A stretch of DNA of 64,000 nt, taken from Marisa cornuarietis. Lineage: Eukaryota > Mollusca > Gastropoda > Architaenioglossa > Ampullariidae. The stretch is taken from NCBI GenBank assembly GCA_004794655.1, contig SMMW01000046.1:8171501-8235500 (forward strand), read 5' to 3'. This document shows positions 24,215-36,100 of the stretch, piece by piece. The notes beneath the pieces were generated by a model. That model saw only the letters and a list, made by a program, of their open reading frames with translations, was not told the DNA's origin and ran no database searches. The position numbers and the translations under genes were made by a program. Position 1 is the stretch's first letter, and every line of letters starts with the position of its first letter.

Positions 24215-24335
24215 CATTGAAGACGAGCTCCCTAACAGATATCATAGCCAAAAAGATCTGAACCAAAGACCTCATAATCTTCACTGTAGCGGCGACAAGT
24301 GTGTGTTTTACTACTAAGCTACTGTCCCTCTTCCC
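24215..24335 (-). repeat. diverged SINE copy, same family
   Basis: AGATCTGAACCAAAGACCTC followed by CTTCACTGTAGCGGCGACAA and a TTACTACTAAGCTACTG head mirrors the B-box-to-head part of the SINE. Similarity is by eye only. Confidence 0.4.
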
Positions 24336-24824
24336 CCAGTACTGCTCTCCCCCTCCCCTTGTACTGCAGAGGCAGCAAGTGTTTTGCCATAATACTACTG
24401 CATGGTAGAATATTGGTACAGCTGCATGCTGTTTCCTTTGTTCCTATTGACACTACTTAATTGAACCTATGGAAAACAAAGTTGGCCCATTATTTCTGGT
24501 ATCAAGTGAAATCGTAGCTGGAGTACAAGGTACATGAACATGTAATAACGCATCCAAGTTGAAAGGCTGGGATAACTCTTTGAGAGTTATAGCCTTTATA
24601 CAACCAGGCTGAGGCAGTGCAGACATTTGAAGATTTTTTTTAATGTGATTAGCTCGATGAAATGTTTAAGTGTTTATGGGTGGAGATACAGGCTGAGGAA
24701 AGACAATTCTGTTTACTACTGGTGTAAAGGAAACAACCATGACAAGTCTTGCATTTGTACTAATTGGTGGGTGAGTCTTGTGCTGTTCAAGTGCAATGTA
24801 CTGATTGGTTTGTGGTGGCTTTAT

Positions 24825-25830
24825 GCCTCTAAAGTATTATAAGACAGGGGAGCGAACATCTCATGCTGCCCATATGTAATAAGACTTGGTGAGTAACCCT
24901 TCTTTGCTGCAGAAGTATACAGGGTTTGGGGAGTGCAAGCGTCATGCTGCTCAAATATAATGAGGCTGGTGCAAGATGACAAGGTCAGCCTAACAGAGAT
25001 GAAGACCATCGTCAAGGCTTTACACAGACCACCCCAGCCACCTACCACATGTCCAGATTAGATCAGGTGGTAGCTTTCCACCTCAGGACAGGGTACAACA
25101 AACTACAGCACCACCATTACTAGAAGCTACATCTAGTGTCACCCCTAAAATGCTCCCATGACAATGCAGAGCAAACCACGAAGCATATCCTATAGGAGTG
25201 TAGGCTCCTATGGGAAATGAAGATGGAGACCTGCCTTAGCTGATGCCCCTCGACATCAAGCTGTATGGAGGTGTGGCTGCTTTGCAGATGACTGCCAGTT
25301 TCATTTTGGGAGCTAGCATCCAAGTGTAACAAAAATAGGTAAACAACGAGACTGGTGAGTGACCATTTCATGCTTCCAAGTATACCAAATGAAGTTCTCA
25401 AGCTGCTTTTGTCAAATGAAACTGGTCAGAAACAATCTTGTGCCTCTGAAATGGGCTGAGTGACTGGCAAGTCTCATGCTGCTGGTGGGTAAAAGTGACA
25501 GGTGAGTCTCAGGGTACTCTAGTGAGCTACGAGTGACTAGCAAGTCTCATGGTACTCTAGTGAGCTAAGAGTGACAGGAGTCTCATGCTACTCATGAGCT
25601 AAAAGTGACAGGCGAGTCTCATGGTACTCTAGTGAGCTGAGAGTGACAGGCAAGTCTCATGCTGCTCAAGTGAACTAAAAAAAAAAAAAAGACTGGCAAG
25701 TCCCACACTGCTCAAGCCTACCGACTATTGAGCAGCAGTTATGCTGCTTGTATACTGACTGGTGAATGATGGCCTCAGGCTGTTCAGGTATAATAGGACT
25801 GATAATGCTCTTGTGCTATTTAAGTATAAT
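24825..25830. repeat. degenerate tandem-repeat region interrupted by a LINE relic
   Basis: Units of about 40-45 bp contain GCAAGTCTCATGCTGCTC, AGTGAGCT and AAGAGTGACAGG (clearest at 25450-25720). A related unit, CATGCTGCTCAAATATAATGA, flanks the LINE fragment on its left side. Confidence 0.7.
24975..25329 (+). mobile_element. degenerate LINE C-terminal fragment (RNase H / Cys tail)
   Basis: In three frames the plus strand reads DQVVAFHLRTGYNKLQHH, then TTKHIL and PLDIKLYGGVAALQMTASF, followed by TAA. This is the well-known F(R/H)LRTGH...H(I/V)L...LYG pattern at the end of non-LTR retrotransposon ORF2. Stops and frameshifts make it a relic. It lies inside a minisatellite region. Confidence 0.6.
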
Positions 25831-25839
25831 ACTGATGTG

Positions 25840-26599
25840 ATATATTACGGAAATTTAAGTAATTTTTGGTAATGACCTGTAGGGAGGTATCCTCATTATT
25901 ATTAAGGTAATGAAGTATTATATTTTGTGTTTGGAGTGAATGGCAGAAGACAGGTGTAATGTTGGGTGTAAGGTTACTACATGCATACATCTGGGCACAT
26001 GCGTGCATGCACACACACACACACTCTTTTTTTATAAACCACTCATAAATTTGTTTAAAAAATCATCAAAATTTAATATAGCAGGAATAGCCTTTCAATA
26101 AGTCTTATTCCCTTCCAGTGGAGCACAGATTTGCTCATCTACTTCTTTGGATATGTACAACCATGGAAATGACCACAAATTATCACACTAACAGAAGGCA
26201 GTGGGCTTTGAAAAAAGTGGTCTGCGTATAAAGATGGGAATGATGCAACAGTACAAGGGTCTGAAAACACCACGAAAAATATACAACCTTCCTGTAACAC
26301 TGCTGGCAGCTGTTCATTTCATAAATACACTGTGGCCTGACAACACCAATCTAATGCAAGCAGAGAGTTTATTCAGCATACCCAAATCATCACACCAGCA
26401 GATCTGCAGTCATTGCAAGTTAATTAAAAGTGCACAAAAGCACCTTCAGGTGTATATATATATATATACATATAAATGTGTATCAATATACACATACACC
26501 CGGTCCCATGCAGGCATGGGTGCACATGCATGAGCACACAAACATCTCCTCTCACTCTCCCCTCCCCCCAACACACATTCAGCAATATACATTATTGAT
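25840..26599. other. no gene recognised; CA and TA runs
   Basis: There are small CA (26010-26025) and TA (26453-26470) microsatellites and an AT-rich spacer. Confidence 0.5.
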
Positions 26600-27797
26600 T
26601 TTATTGCTTAGTCTCAGCTTCATAAATGTATATATAAAGGCCAGAATTTAAAAACAATTCAGGCAGCTAGTTTGACTGTTATGTAACAGCCAAAGGTTCT
26701 ACATTTAAAAATTAGGTCAGTCAGTGTAAATCTCTATGCCACCACCCAGGTCCATTAATACTATCATCAGTCTACCAAAGACTTCCTAAGATAACAGCAT
26801 GTACCTAAACAGAATACCTTTAGCCCAGACAAATGATTATGGGCAGAGGCACTGTGAAACTGTAAATTCATTTGATTTTTCCTGTGCACAGGATAACATT
26901 CTATCCAGAAAAAGCAAAATAGAAAGTAAGGAAACATGATCTTATCCTGAACATCCTGGCATTTTAAAACTAAGAAATCAAACATCAACTAAGTTTATGA
27001 GTAAGTTCTCACATCTCCACAATAAGGTGTATTTTGACAAAGAATCTCAGCTTATTGCGAGTCTGCCCAAGCCCTCAAAATCAATGATCACAAAGCAATA
27101 TTAAATGAGCACAACAACCATTCTTTACTTCACAAGTCTGGTTTGGGCAGAATTTGGAGAAATGAAAATCCCTTTTGAGAAACCATGGGTTAAAGTGTTA
27201 TCAGTCACAATAAATATTGCATCAAAATGCATTTCTACTATGATAACATTTTTGTTTAGCAGCTAACCACAGATTCTTTAAAGCTTTCAAGAGAAATCTC
27301 CATGCTGGGGAAAGCCAACATGGGATGGACTCCTAGCACTGTCCCATAAGCTGGGGTTGTTATTTACTGAAATCAATTTCCTTGAAATACAATTAAAATG
27401 CAAAATAAAAAAAAGTTATTTAAATCAAATATCTCTTTGTATAGCTGCAAAAATGAAATGTATTCTGGACTTTGACTTCTATTGCTGAAAGATATTGCAT
27501 TTATTCTCTTGTGAGTCAGCATTGCAGCAATAACTTCTAGGCAAGAAACAGAAGGCAGCAAGCATTTTAGTATTTATACATTTTTAATGCAATAGTAGTA
27601 TTAAGAGTTCTGATTGACAACGTCACATAACATAGTTTTAGACAAGCTTTGCTTTAAGAATGTGGAAAAGTACCGGAGTTCATTTGTGTCTAAGAAGCAG
27701 AGGTCATTCTTCAACAACAATCAGATATGCACTTTCAGTATAAAGTATTTTGCACAATTGTGCATGCAAGCATATGTATATTTAGTGTTCCTCTGCA

Positions 27798-27803
27798 TTT
27801 ATT
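27798..27803 (-). terminator. candidate poly(A) signal for CCDC88
   Basis: On the minus strand this reads AATAAA, downstream of the CCDC88 stop codon. It is the first canonical hexamer I noticed in that direction, but the sequence is AT-rich and chance matches are likely. Confidence 0.2.
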
Positions 27804-30800
27804 TACAATGAAAATGTGGTAAGAAAAGAGTGCATCAGGCACAGATTTGTTCTTATCTGGCAGAATTCAATCACAGCAATTTCAGGGCCAATGAGAACAG
27901 GTGGCTTTTGCTGGCCAGGCACCACCCCTGCATAGTCAAAACAGTTTGGTGCAAAGATATTTAAAATGGGCTCCAAACATTTGGCTGGGACACAGTCATC
28001 TGCTTGGCATGATCAGGAGCACAAGTTATGACCCTGAAATTAATTTTTCTTTTCCAAGGTCCTTGTCAGCAGTTTATACCTAGCACCTGCACTGACTAAA
28101 TGAACAACTGCAGCAACAAGGAAGAATCAATCACCCAAAAATAATATCCCTGGGTCTGTTCAGTTCTTGCTTTTAATAAAATGTTTTTGATTAGAAGAAA
28201 TGAAGCACTTTCTTGCCTTTACACCTCCAAGCAAATTATACAAAAAAAAATCACTTCATTGAAAGATCAAAAAGATGCACTAACCTGGTCTTCAAAACGA
28301 ATTAACAAAAGCGTCAAGGAGTGATGTTTAAGTTTTGCATTTCATTACAATGAACAAGCAAGTTCTAAAAAAGATAGAAAAGTGCATCATTGCCAATGTA
28401 AAGTTGGCAAAAAGATTTGCACTACATGGCTTTTGTAATGTCTGGCAACAAAAGAATGCTGTATTCGGTGGGGTTATGATGCTGTTAGAATACAGGGATG
28501 ATAAATGCACCTTGGGCTATAAGTTTTGATGGTATGATAATCTGACAGACAAAACACACTTTCAAAATTCCTCACACCTTATAAAAAAACATGTAAATGC
28601 AACTGTGAATTCCTGGTGTCCGATTGTTACTCACATTTTTTTTATATTCTTGAAAGATTATTTGTGCATCTGAATGAGTAGGAAAACGTTAGAAACAAAT
28701 TCACATTGATCATTAGCTCTGATGCTGAAGTGATCAAATATATATGTTGACCTCCAAAAATATTTGTTTAAAAGTAACTATAAAATTAATAAGTATTTAA
28801 GTGGAGGTCATGGAAGAAAATTTTTCAGAGTCCAGCTCATGTTTGTAAATTTAGGATCATTTGTGGGGAATGTCACATGTAAAAACTTCCAAAACTAGTG
28901 ACTTTTTAAGCAACACAATCATGTATTCTAAGAATGAAAAAGGGTGAATAGTAAAGCTGATGATCTAATTATTATCTAATTAAAGATGACTTGAAATGCA
29001 AACATGCAAAAGGTATGGCTCAACAAAGGCACTAAGTGAAACAGATGGCAGAACTTGTATAAACATAAAAGTAAACTGGATGCAGTCTACACTTGTTTGT
29101 TTCAGCAGATGTTGATTATTCTAACAGCTTTCCTACAGGATCTACATGATGCAGTTTTCTACATTTCAGAAAAACACACTTCAAACTGCACAGCTACGTT
29201 AGTCCTCAAGATGGATTACAAGTGGACACAATATGAACATAATGGCTGCGATGGTCCTGTTTCATTTTTCACCACACACATGCACACTTTTCGGAATGCT
29301 TGGGTTATCACAGTAGACGAGGTTCTTAAACAACCTGAAGCAGCTGATGCTGAAAACATTTGTGACTTACAGCATATGTAAATGGTTTTAAATGGGAAAT
29401 AAATATTTGTGAACTTCTTTGTTGGTCAGAATGCATGAATAAATAAAACTTTTAAATACTCTGCTCTTCTCAGTCTCACGGACTATGTATTGCTAAATTA
29501 TAAAACATACATGTGTGAACTGAACAATTGTATTGTTTTATAAAATGTCATTAATTTTGAATATTCCTTCCGTGACCCAATAAAGGCTCACTGCAAAATC
29601 TGTTAATACATTAAAAATGGATCATTTATAAAGCTCACTAAGTCAAGCATAACGTGTAGGTGAATTAGAAAAGAAATTATAAACTCCCGATGGTGGCGTC
29701 AAAAGGTTCATATCTATTTTTCCATTTAGAAATGAGTCTAGTAATATATAGGAAACTGTCATAATGGACCAAAAGAAATGGAGTCCTATTTAACCAAAGA
29801 GTAATTTTACATGATATTTTTTTTAATGTTCAATTTTGTCCTCTACTTAAATAATGACAGCCTTGGTGTCGTTTTCACAGCCAAGTTGACTGACAGTTTT
29901 CACAAGAGCTTTTATGAAACTAGACAATCTTAAATTTGTGCTATCTAATTTTCCTATATTATAGGTTAATATGTTCTAGTGAAAACCAACAGGGAGAATT
30001 TGTGTTTGACAGAGGACAAAGTAACCTAACATACAGGCAAAACAAACAATAAAAATACAAATTAAACCAAACACAAAAAAAACAAAAAACACCCACCATG
30101 CAGAATCATTTGCTTTTGATCATGACATAAAATTGTTAGAATCAAGCTTCGGTTATAGTGCTAGAAGCAGAAATTGGAATAAAACTGGTGTTAGGGGGTT
30201 AAATGTGTAGGAGCTCCAATCATGCAGAAGCAAACTAAAATGCTGATGTTGAGCTATAAATGCAGGACAAATGTACAAATAAATGAGCACAGTGAAAGAA
30301 ATAGCCCAAATGGTCAAGTCCAGGATTATGTGGGTTTAAAAATGACGGCTGACTTGTGATGATTATACACCTTGACCGCAGGAGTAATTCTCTTTTGCAA
30401 GGGAGACAATGAGGTGTGTGGCATTGCATCATCGAGGCCGCCTGCCACAGAAAGGAAACTCATAGTGATTGTTATGGGGACTACATGTCTAACCCAAACA
30501 CACCTGCATGACAAACATGAATGCAAATGATGAGCGTTCATGAATATCTGGACCAGAAAAAAAAGGGATGGATGGACAAATGCGCAAACATTAGTGAATA
30601 TGTTAGACTGTACACCTCTTTGGGCATGCATTCAAAAAAACATGATAATAAGAGAGTAAAAAAGTGTGTGTGCATGGGTGCATGCATGCATGTGCATATT
30701 CATAAGAGAGACTTGGAGACTAATGCAGAAAGTCAACAGTGAGGCACAGCAATCATGCCAAACTCTCAAACCCTAAGTGGGAAAGATAGCAGCAGCAGCT

Positions 30801-30989
30801 TGACACCAAAGCCAAAACTACTACAGCTGGGATTGATGCAGAGTGTCTAAGCACGTAACTTTATGTTTCAAAATGAAACACGAGGCCCAACAGACACCTA
30901 GTAGGTATGAATAACAAATCACAAGCTTCTTGAACCTTAATTTCAATCTTATGCCTATTAAATCTCAGGTTTATATTATCCAACACATT

Positions 30990-31092
30990 TACTCCCCCTT
31001 CCCCAAAACAAAAAAACAAAAACAAACCCCCCCAAAAAAAACAACAACAACAACAACAACAAAACACCCCCCCCCAAAAAAAAAAAACACAT
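30990..31092. repeat. A/C low-complexity tract
   Basis: Runs of A and C with (CAA)n form a purine/pyrimidine-biased tract about 0.4 kb downstream of the CCDC88 stop codon. Confidence 0.9.
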
Positions 31093-31479
31093 AAACAAAC
31101 AAAAACAGAAATCATCTACTGGGTGGCCAAACAAGAAATTCAGCAAGAGTTATAGAATGTAGCTATAACGGGTTGGGATAAAAGTCAGACAATGTAGCAA
31201 CAACAAAGTAAACAGAATGTTGAAAGATGCAGTGAAACGACAAACCCTCCCCAAAAAAACTATGGAATCTGTTTACACCATTTTTTTAAAGTCAAAAAAG
31301 CCAATTATCTTTCAAAAACCTTATTAATCTGAGGTTGGATTGCTACAATTTCCTAGTTCTCTGGGAGGGGGGAGTTTGGTGGAGGGGGGTTTCAAAATGA
31401 CCATTGGTAAGGAGGAAAATTCAGTCGTAAAACACTTAGTAATAATTATATAATCTAGAATGGTGAACAGTTACAAAAT

Positions 31480-31503
31480 CTAGACACAGCCATACTCGTA
31501 CCA
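31480..31503 (-). other. CCDC88C: C-terminal PDZ-binding motif (GCV) and stop codon
   Basis: The last eight codons read VWYEYGCV followed by TAG. The vertebrate Daple C-terminus is also VWYEYGCV. This tail binds the Dishevelled PDZ domain in vertebrates, and it is what makes me call the gene Daple-like. Confidence 0.93.
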
Positions 31504-33175
31504 CACAGAGTTTTGTTTTGGACGGTCATGTTGTGGGTCATCTCCAACCGTTGTCCTCTGTTCAGCATCTGGCCTGGAAGCAGAGCTGTTGGGCATTTTG
31601 GTTTGTGGTAAAATTCGTGCTGTGGGGGTGGGGGCAGCACCATGAAGGTGCGCTTCGGGGTGATGTGCTGGATGTGGCTCCAGCCTCGCCCCACCACTGT
31701 GACTGTGGGCCAGCCCCCCATGATATGGCTGCTGGGGACCAGGGGCATTGGGCCCCAACGATTGTCTTTGCTGAGGACTTGGCTGCACGTTGGGTTGGTT
31801 GCTAAACTGTGTCCTTCCCTGGCCACCCTGAAGTCGCTGAGGTGTGGCATATATGCTGCTAGAGTCAATCATTGAAGGGTCACTGGGGTGATGGTCATAG
31901 CTGTGGCGGGAACTCTGCAACGCACCCTGACCGTAATGCTGTCCCTGCTGAATGTTAGAACCCTCAGGAAATCTTGGACTTCCTGAGTACCGTCCAAGGC
32001 TCCCAGTTGGAGTAGGCTGTTGATAAGCAGGGTGTTCCCATGAACCAGAGCTAAGGCTGTGCAGGTTTCCTCCATTGTACGCTGATGACTGGTGCAAAGC
32101 CACTGAAGCTGGGTGCCGTTCCAGTGAACCACTTGGACTCTGAGGGGTGCTGTTGGTGCTGTATGGAGACAACGGTCCTGCAGAGTGAGCAGGTATGGGT
32201 CCTGACCGCCCAGCAACGATGTGACCCACAGCAGGTTCACGCACCTGGCCAACACGGTTCACTTCTGCAGCAACCATGTCTCTGCTGCGGCGAGGAACTG
32301 GGACTGGGTTGGCACTACCTCTGTACCCATCAGGGGAAGGAGTGTTGTCCACCGTGTAGAATAACTGCGGGGGCACAGATTTTGGTCTTTCAATGCCATT
32401 GCGATTGTTTTCCTTGTGAATGGGGCCATTAGAACCCATCACCATTGGCTCTGCATGCATGCGTGGTGGTTCCCTGACACCAGTTGTTGGTCTGACTGAG
32501 GCCAGCGTCGAACTGCTGTCGTTTGGTTCCTGCCTGATATCTCCACGATTCTGTGGAGCCAGCAGGTTGCCCATTACACTTGCAGGGCGTGCCTGTGGTA
32601 TGGGTCTCTGCTGTCTGCTAACATACTGAACTGATGGATGCTGAGGCATAGGCCTTGCAACAGAGGCAGGCTTTGCAGTCTCACCATAAAATGTATGGGA
32701 CTGCTCACGGTCGTGCTCATTGCCCTGAGAAGAAGACCATCTCCCACCATCACCACTGCTGCTCCTGTCAGAAGAGGAATACCCACGTGGACCCAGAAGC
32801 TGAGAGTAACCACTGGGTAGTGCATGGGGTTCCCTCTCCCCTCCCTGCTCACCACTCAGGGCTGCAGATCTTTCAGGAGGAGCAGATTTTCTCCTATCCA
32901 GATCAGGAAATCTCTCATCTCGACCATACTTTCCACGATCTTTGCCAGGTCCTCCAAGTGACAAGCGGTCCTGTCTTTCAGAAAGAGGTAAGTTATCCCT
33001 TCTTTGATCTCTTTCTGGAGGTGTGGGAGGAAGTTCCCGACCACTCATCATGGGGCGCATGCGATGCGAAACTGGAGGTGAATGGAGAGGTGCAGGATTG
33101 CTTAATCTGCTGTTGGCAAGTTGAGGACTGGTCACAAGATGACGGCTCTCTGAATCCACTAGGTATGAATCTTGC
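31480..33175 (-). CDS. CCDC88C: CCDC88 visible exon 26 (terminal coding exon, PDZ ligand)
   Basis: This 1,696-base exon encodes about 564 residues, starting QDSYLVDSESRH, the counterpart of vertebrate EDTYFISS. It is a low-complexity tail rich in Pro, Ser, Gln, Gly and His. It holds a class II SH3-like motif PPTPPER (33010-33030) and SSIYATP (31841-31860), which resembles vertebrate NPYATLPR. It ends VWYEYGCV and TAG. The terminal GCV is the Daple ligand for the Dishevelled PDZ domain. The acceptor is TTCTTCCCAG. Confidence 0.95.
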
Positions 33176-36100
33176 CTGGGAAGAAGGATGTTCATTAAAT
33201 TCTTTTGGTTCAATTAGGGCATAAATTCATCTTATTACATTTTACAGCACACCCATTCCCATTTAAGACTGTTCAGATTAGTTAAGTCTATTAAGTAATT
33301 AAGCCTATGATAAGTGCATGCAAATTATTACATGGAGAAAGTAGCTCATTAAGACTGCACACAGAACTGCACATTGTACCAGTTCAACGGATAAGAAACT
33401 GCACACTGTACTTGATACACTGATAAAGAACCGCACACTGTACCTGTTACCAGAATCATCCTGGAGAGACTAAAAAATGCCCTAGACAAGAGACTGCGGC
33501 AAGAACAGGCAGGCTTTCGGCAGGGAAAATCATGCATAGACCAAATCGCTACACTACGAAATATTATTGAACAGTCCATTGAATGGCAGGCACCACTATA
33601 CATAACCTTTGTGGATTTTGAGAAAGCCTTTGACTCCGTAGACAGGGAAACCATCTGGAAACTGATGCAGCACTACGGATTTCCACCAAAGTTTATTGCC
33701 ATCATCCAACAGCTGTATGAGGACTCGAAATGCCAGGTGATCCACAACGGAAAGCTGACTGACCCCTTCACAGTGAGGACTGGAGTGAGGCAAGGATGTA
33801 TGCTCTCACCGACAATCTTCCTGATCGTCATAGACTGGATCATGAGAAGAACAACCTCTAACAGTAACACGGGCATTCAGTGGACCTTCGCCAGGCAACT
33901 TGAAGACCTCGACTTTGCAGACGACATCAGCCTGCTGTCCCACAAACAACAACACCCACAAACAAAGCTCACTCGGCTCGCAGAAGAAGCAGCAATGACG
34001 GGCCTGACCATCAACATCAAGAAGACGGAAGTAATGCGGGTCAACAACAAGCAAGAAGCCCCACTACAACTGCATGGGGAATGCATTACAGAGTCTGACC
34101 GTTTCACCTACCTTGGCAGCATAGTAAGCAAAAATGGAGGTTCAGATGAGGATGCAAGAAGCCGAACAAACAAAGCCAGGCTTGCATTCCACACCCTACG
34201 ACCTATCTGGAACTCCAAAGCTCTATCTTTACACACCAAGATCCGCATCTTTAACACAAATGTAAAGGCAATACTTCTATATGGATCCGAGACATGGCGG
34301 GTGACAAATGCCATTACTAACAAGATACAGACATTCGTCAACAGATGTCTGCGCCACATCCTCAACATCAGATGGCCTGATAAGATCTCCAATATAGACC
34401 TGTGGGAGAGAACCAATCAAAAACCTGCTAGCCAAGACATCAGGAAGCGGAAGTGGGGCTGGATTGGTCACACCTTACGAAAGCCAGCCGACAACTTAAC
34501 AAGACAAGCTCTGGGCTGGAACCCACAGGGGAGGCGCAGGGCTGGGAGACCCAGAGAGACGTGGAGGAGATCAGTCCACAGAGAGGCAGAGACAGCTGGC
34601 ATGACATGGTCCCAACAAGAAAGGAGTGCCCAGAACCGGGTCTGTTGGCGGGGTGTGGTTGCGGCCCTATGCTCCACTGGGAGCGTACAGGAATAAGACA
34701 CTGTACCTGTTATAGTGACAAGGAACGGCATAATGTACCTGTTATACTTGTAAGAAACTGCACACTGTACCTGTTATAGTGATAAGGAACTGCATACTTA
34801 GGCTGGTTGTCCTGCTGCCATTTTTCACCTGTTTGCCAAATAGCTCTCTCTTCTCCATCTTTCCCTCGAGGTGGGAATCCCATCAAGGTTCCCTTTGGAG
34901 TGGAGGTGACCATATCCATCTTCTTGACAGTTCCTGGAGGTGACAGGGAGCTGGCATCAGCTGTATTTCCACTGCCAATTGATATTCGCGACAAATGGGA
35001 CAGGTTAGCATCTTGAATTGAGGCGGTGTTGCTATCCTGCAGTGCTGGGGGTTGGACACTTTCTGCAACTGGACTCATGAGGCGCTGGTGCTGCTGTGCA
35101 GCAGACGCTGTGTGCAGGCGCTGCAGTGCCCTGTTGCTGTGATCAGAACTTTCGCTGCTACGGGACTCAGAATCTTCTTGACTGCGTCTTCTTTCCTGTA
35201 TTTTTCGCTGATTGAAAAGAACACATGATTGTGCTGAAGGCAGCTTTGAAAATCTTTTATCACCAGGAATATCACCTGTTTTTTGTGTAAAATGCAAAGT
35301 CATTTGTTCAATTAGCCTGCATCATGTTTGGATTTGGATTGTGTTTATGTCTTCGACATTTTGCTGAGTTATTTACAGAGTTACAGAATCTTGCATTCAT
35401 GAATCTTTAACTATATGGAAACAGAAACTTGGCAATTTAAGAATGTAAGCATTTAGTCTACCAGGAATCATATTCATGAAGCAAAGTCATTACCTGTGGG
35501 CAAAATGTGAAAATCAAGGAAAAACACTGTCTCCGTAGTTATGACGCAATCTCAAATTACCATGGATATTGCTTTTTGTTACTTTACCCCAGGGTGTCTT
35601 TGCCACTGATTTATAACTACAGTCCCAGAGGTAAAGCAACATCCATGGAGTCAGGATGCCACTTCACAACTACAGAAATGATGCATACCCTTGATTTACC
35701 TGGGAGGATGACTTACCTTACATCCCCAGGAAAAAATGAACACTACCTGCCTATAGTTGTCTTAATGCCATAAGAATGCCTAACAGAAACAAAGGTGGTG
35801 ACAGCTTGATGACAGGGACAACACTTAAATGCTTCTGACCACCCTCCCTGTGTTCTCCTTTATGTACATACCACCAGTGCTACTTGTCCTAGTTCTACCC
35901 ACATTGCTGCTGCATCTAGTTTTACTCACATTGCTAACAGGTGACTTGGTAGCCTCCCTCTCTGCCTCCTTTAAAAACTGTTTTAGAGTCAGCATCTCAC
36001 TACCAGGGGATACTTGTCCTTTTGGTCGCTCCTCTATCTGTGGTGACAGATGTGACATGCGGAAACCTCCGTCTGTTTCATCTTCCGTTCCTGCTGGTTC

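Larger units (their letters stand above)
26600..31479 (-). other. CCDC88 3' flank / probable 3' UTR, AT-rich
   Basis: No convincing coding exon is seen here. The stretch is AT-rich, with poly(A), poly(C/A) and CAA runs (about 31000-31090). On the minus strand AATAAA is found at 27798-27803 and 26600-26605, so transcripts could end in a 3.7-4.9 kb 3' UTR. No transcript evidence is available. Plus-strand AATAAA copies near 29400-29450 and 29580 also exist without a supported gene. Confidence 0.35.

Noticed and set aside
29055..29381. 108-codon plus-strand frame followed by AATAAA hexamers
   Set aside because: Long for an AT-rich stretch, but there is no recognisable domain, the hexamers are expected by chance here, and it lies in the probable 3' UTR of CCDC88 on the other strand.
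31480..33224. plus-strand and second-frame minus ORFs within exon 26
   Set aside because: They are shadows of the GC-rich terminal CCDC88 exon, whose frame ends in the conserved VWYEYGCV.
33450..34697. the reverse transcriptase frame as a host gene or a retrovirus
   Set aside because: RT motifs and the C-terminal block are of non-LTR type; no LTRs, gag or integrase are present and it lies antisense within an intron.
35208..35209. AG with a strong pyrimidine tract as alternative acceptor for exon 25
   Set aside because: The signal is good, but joining exon 24 to it shifts the frame and reaches a stop within a few codons; the acceptor before 35275 keeps the frame.
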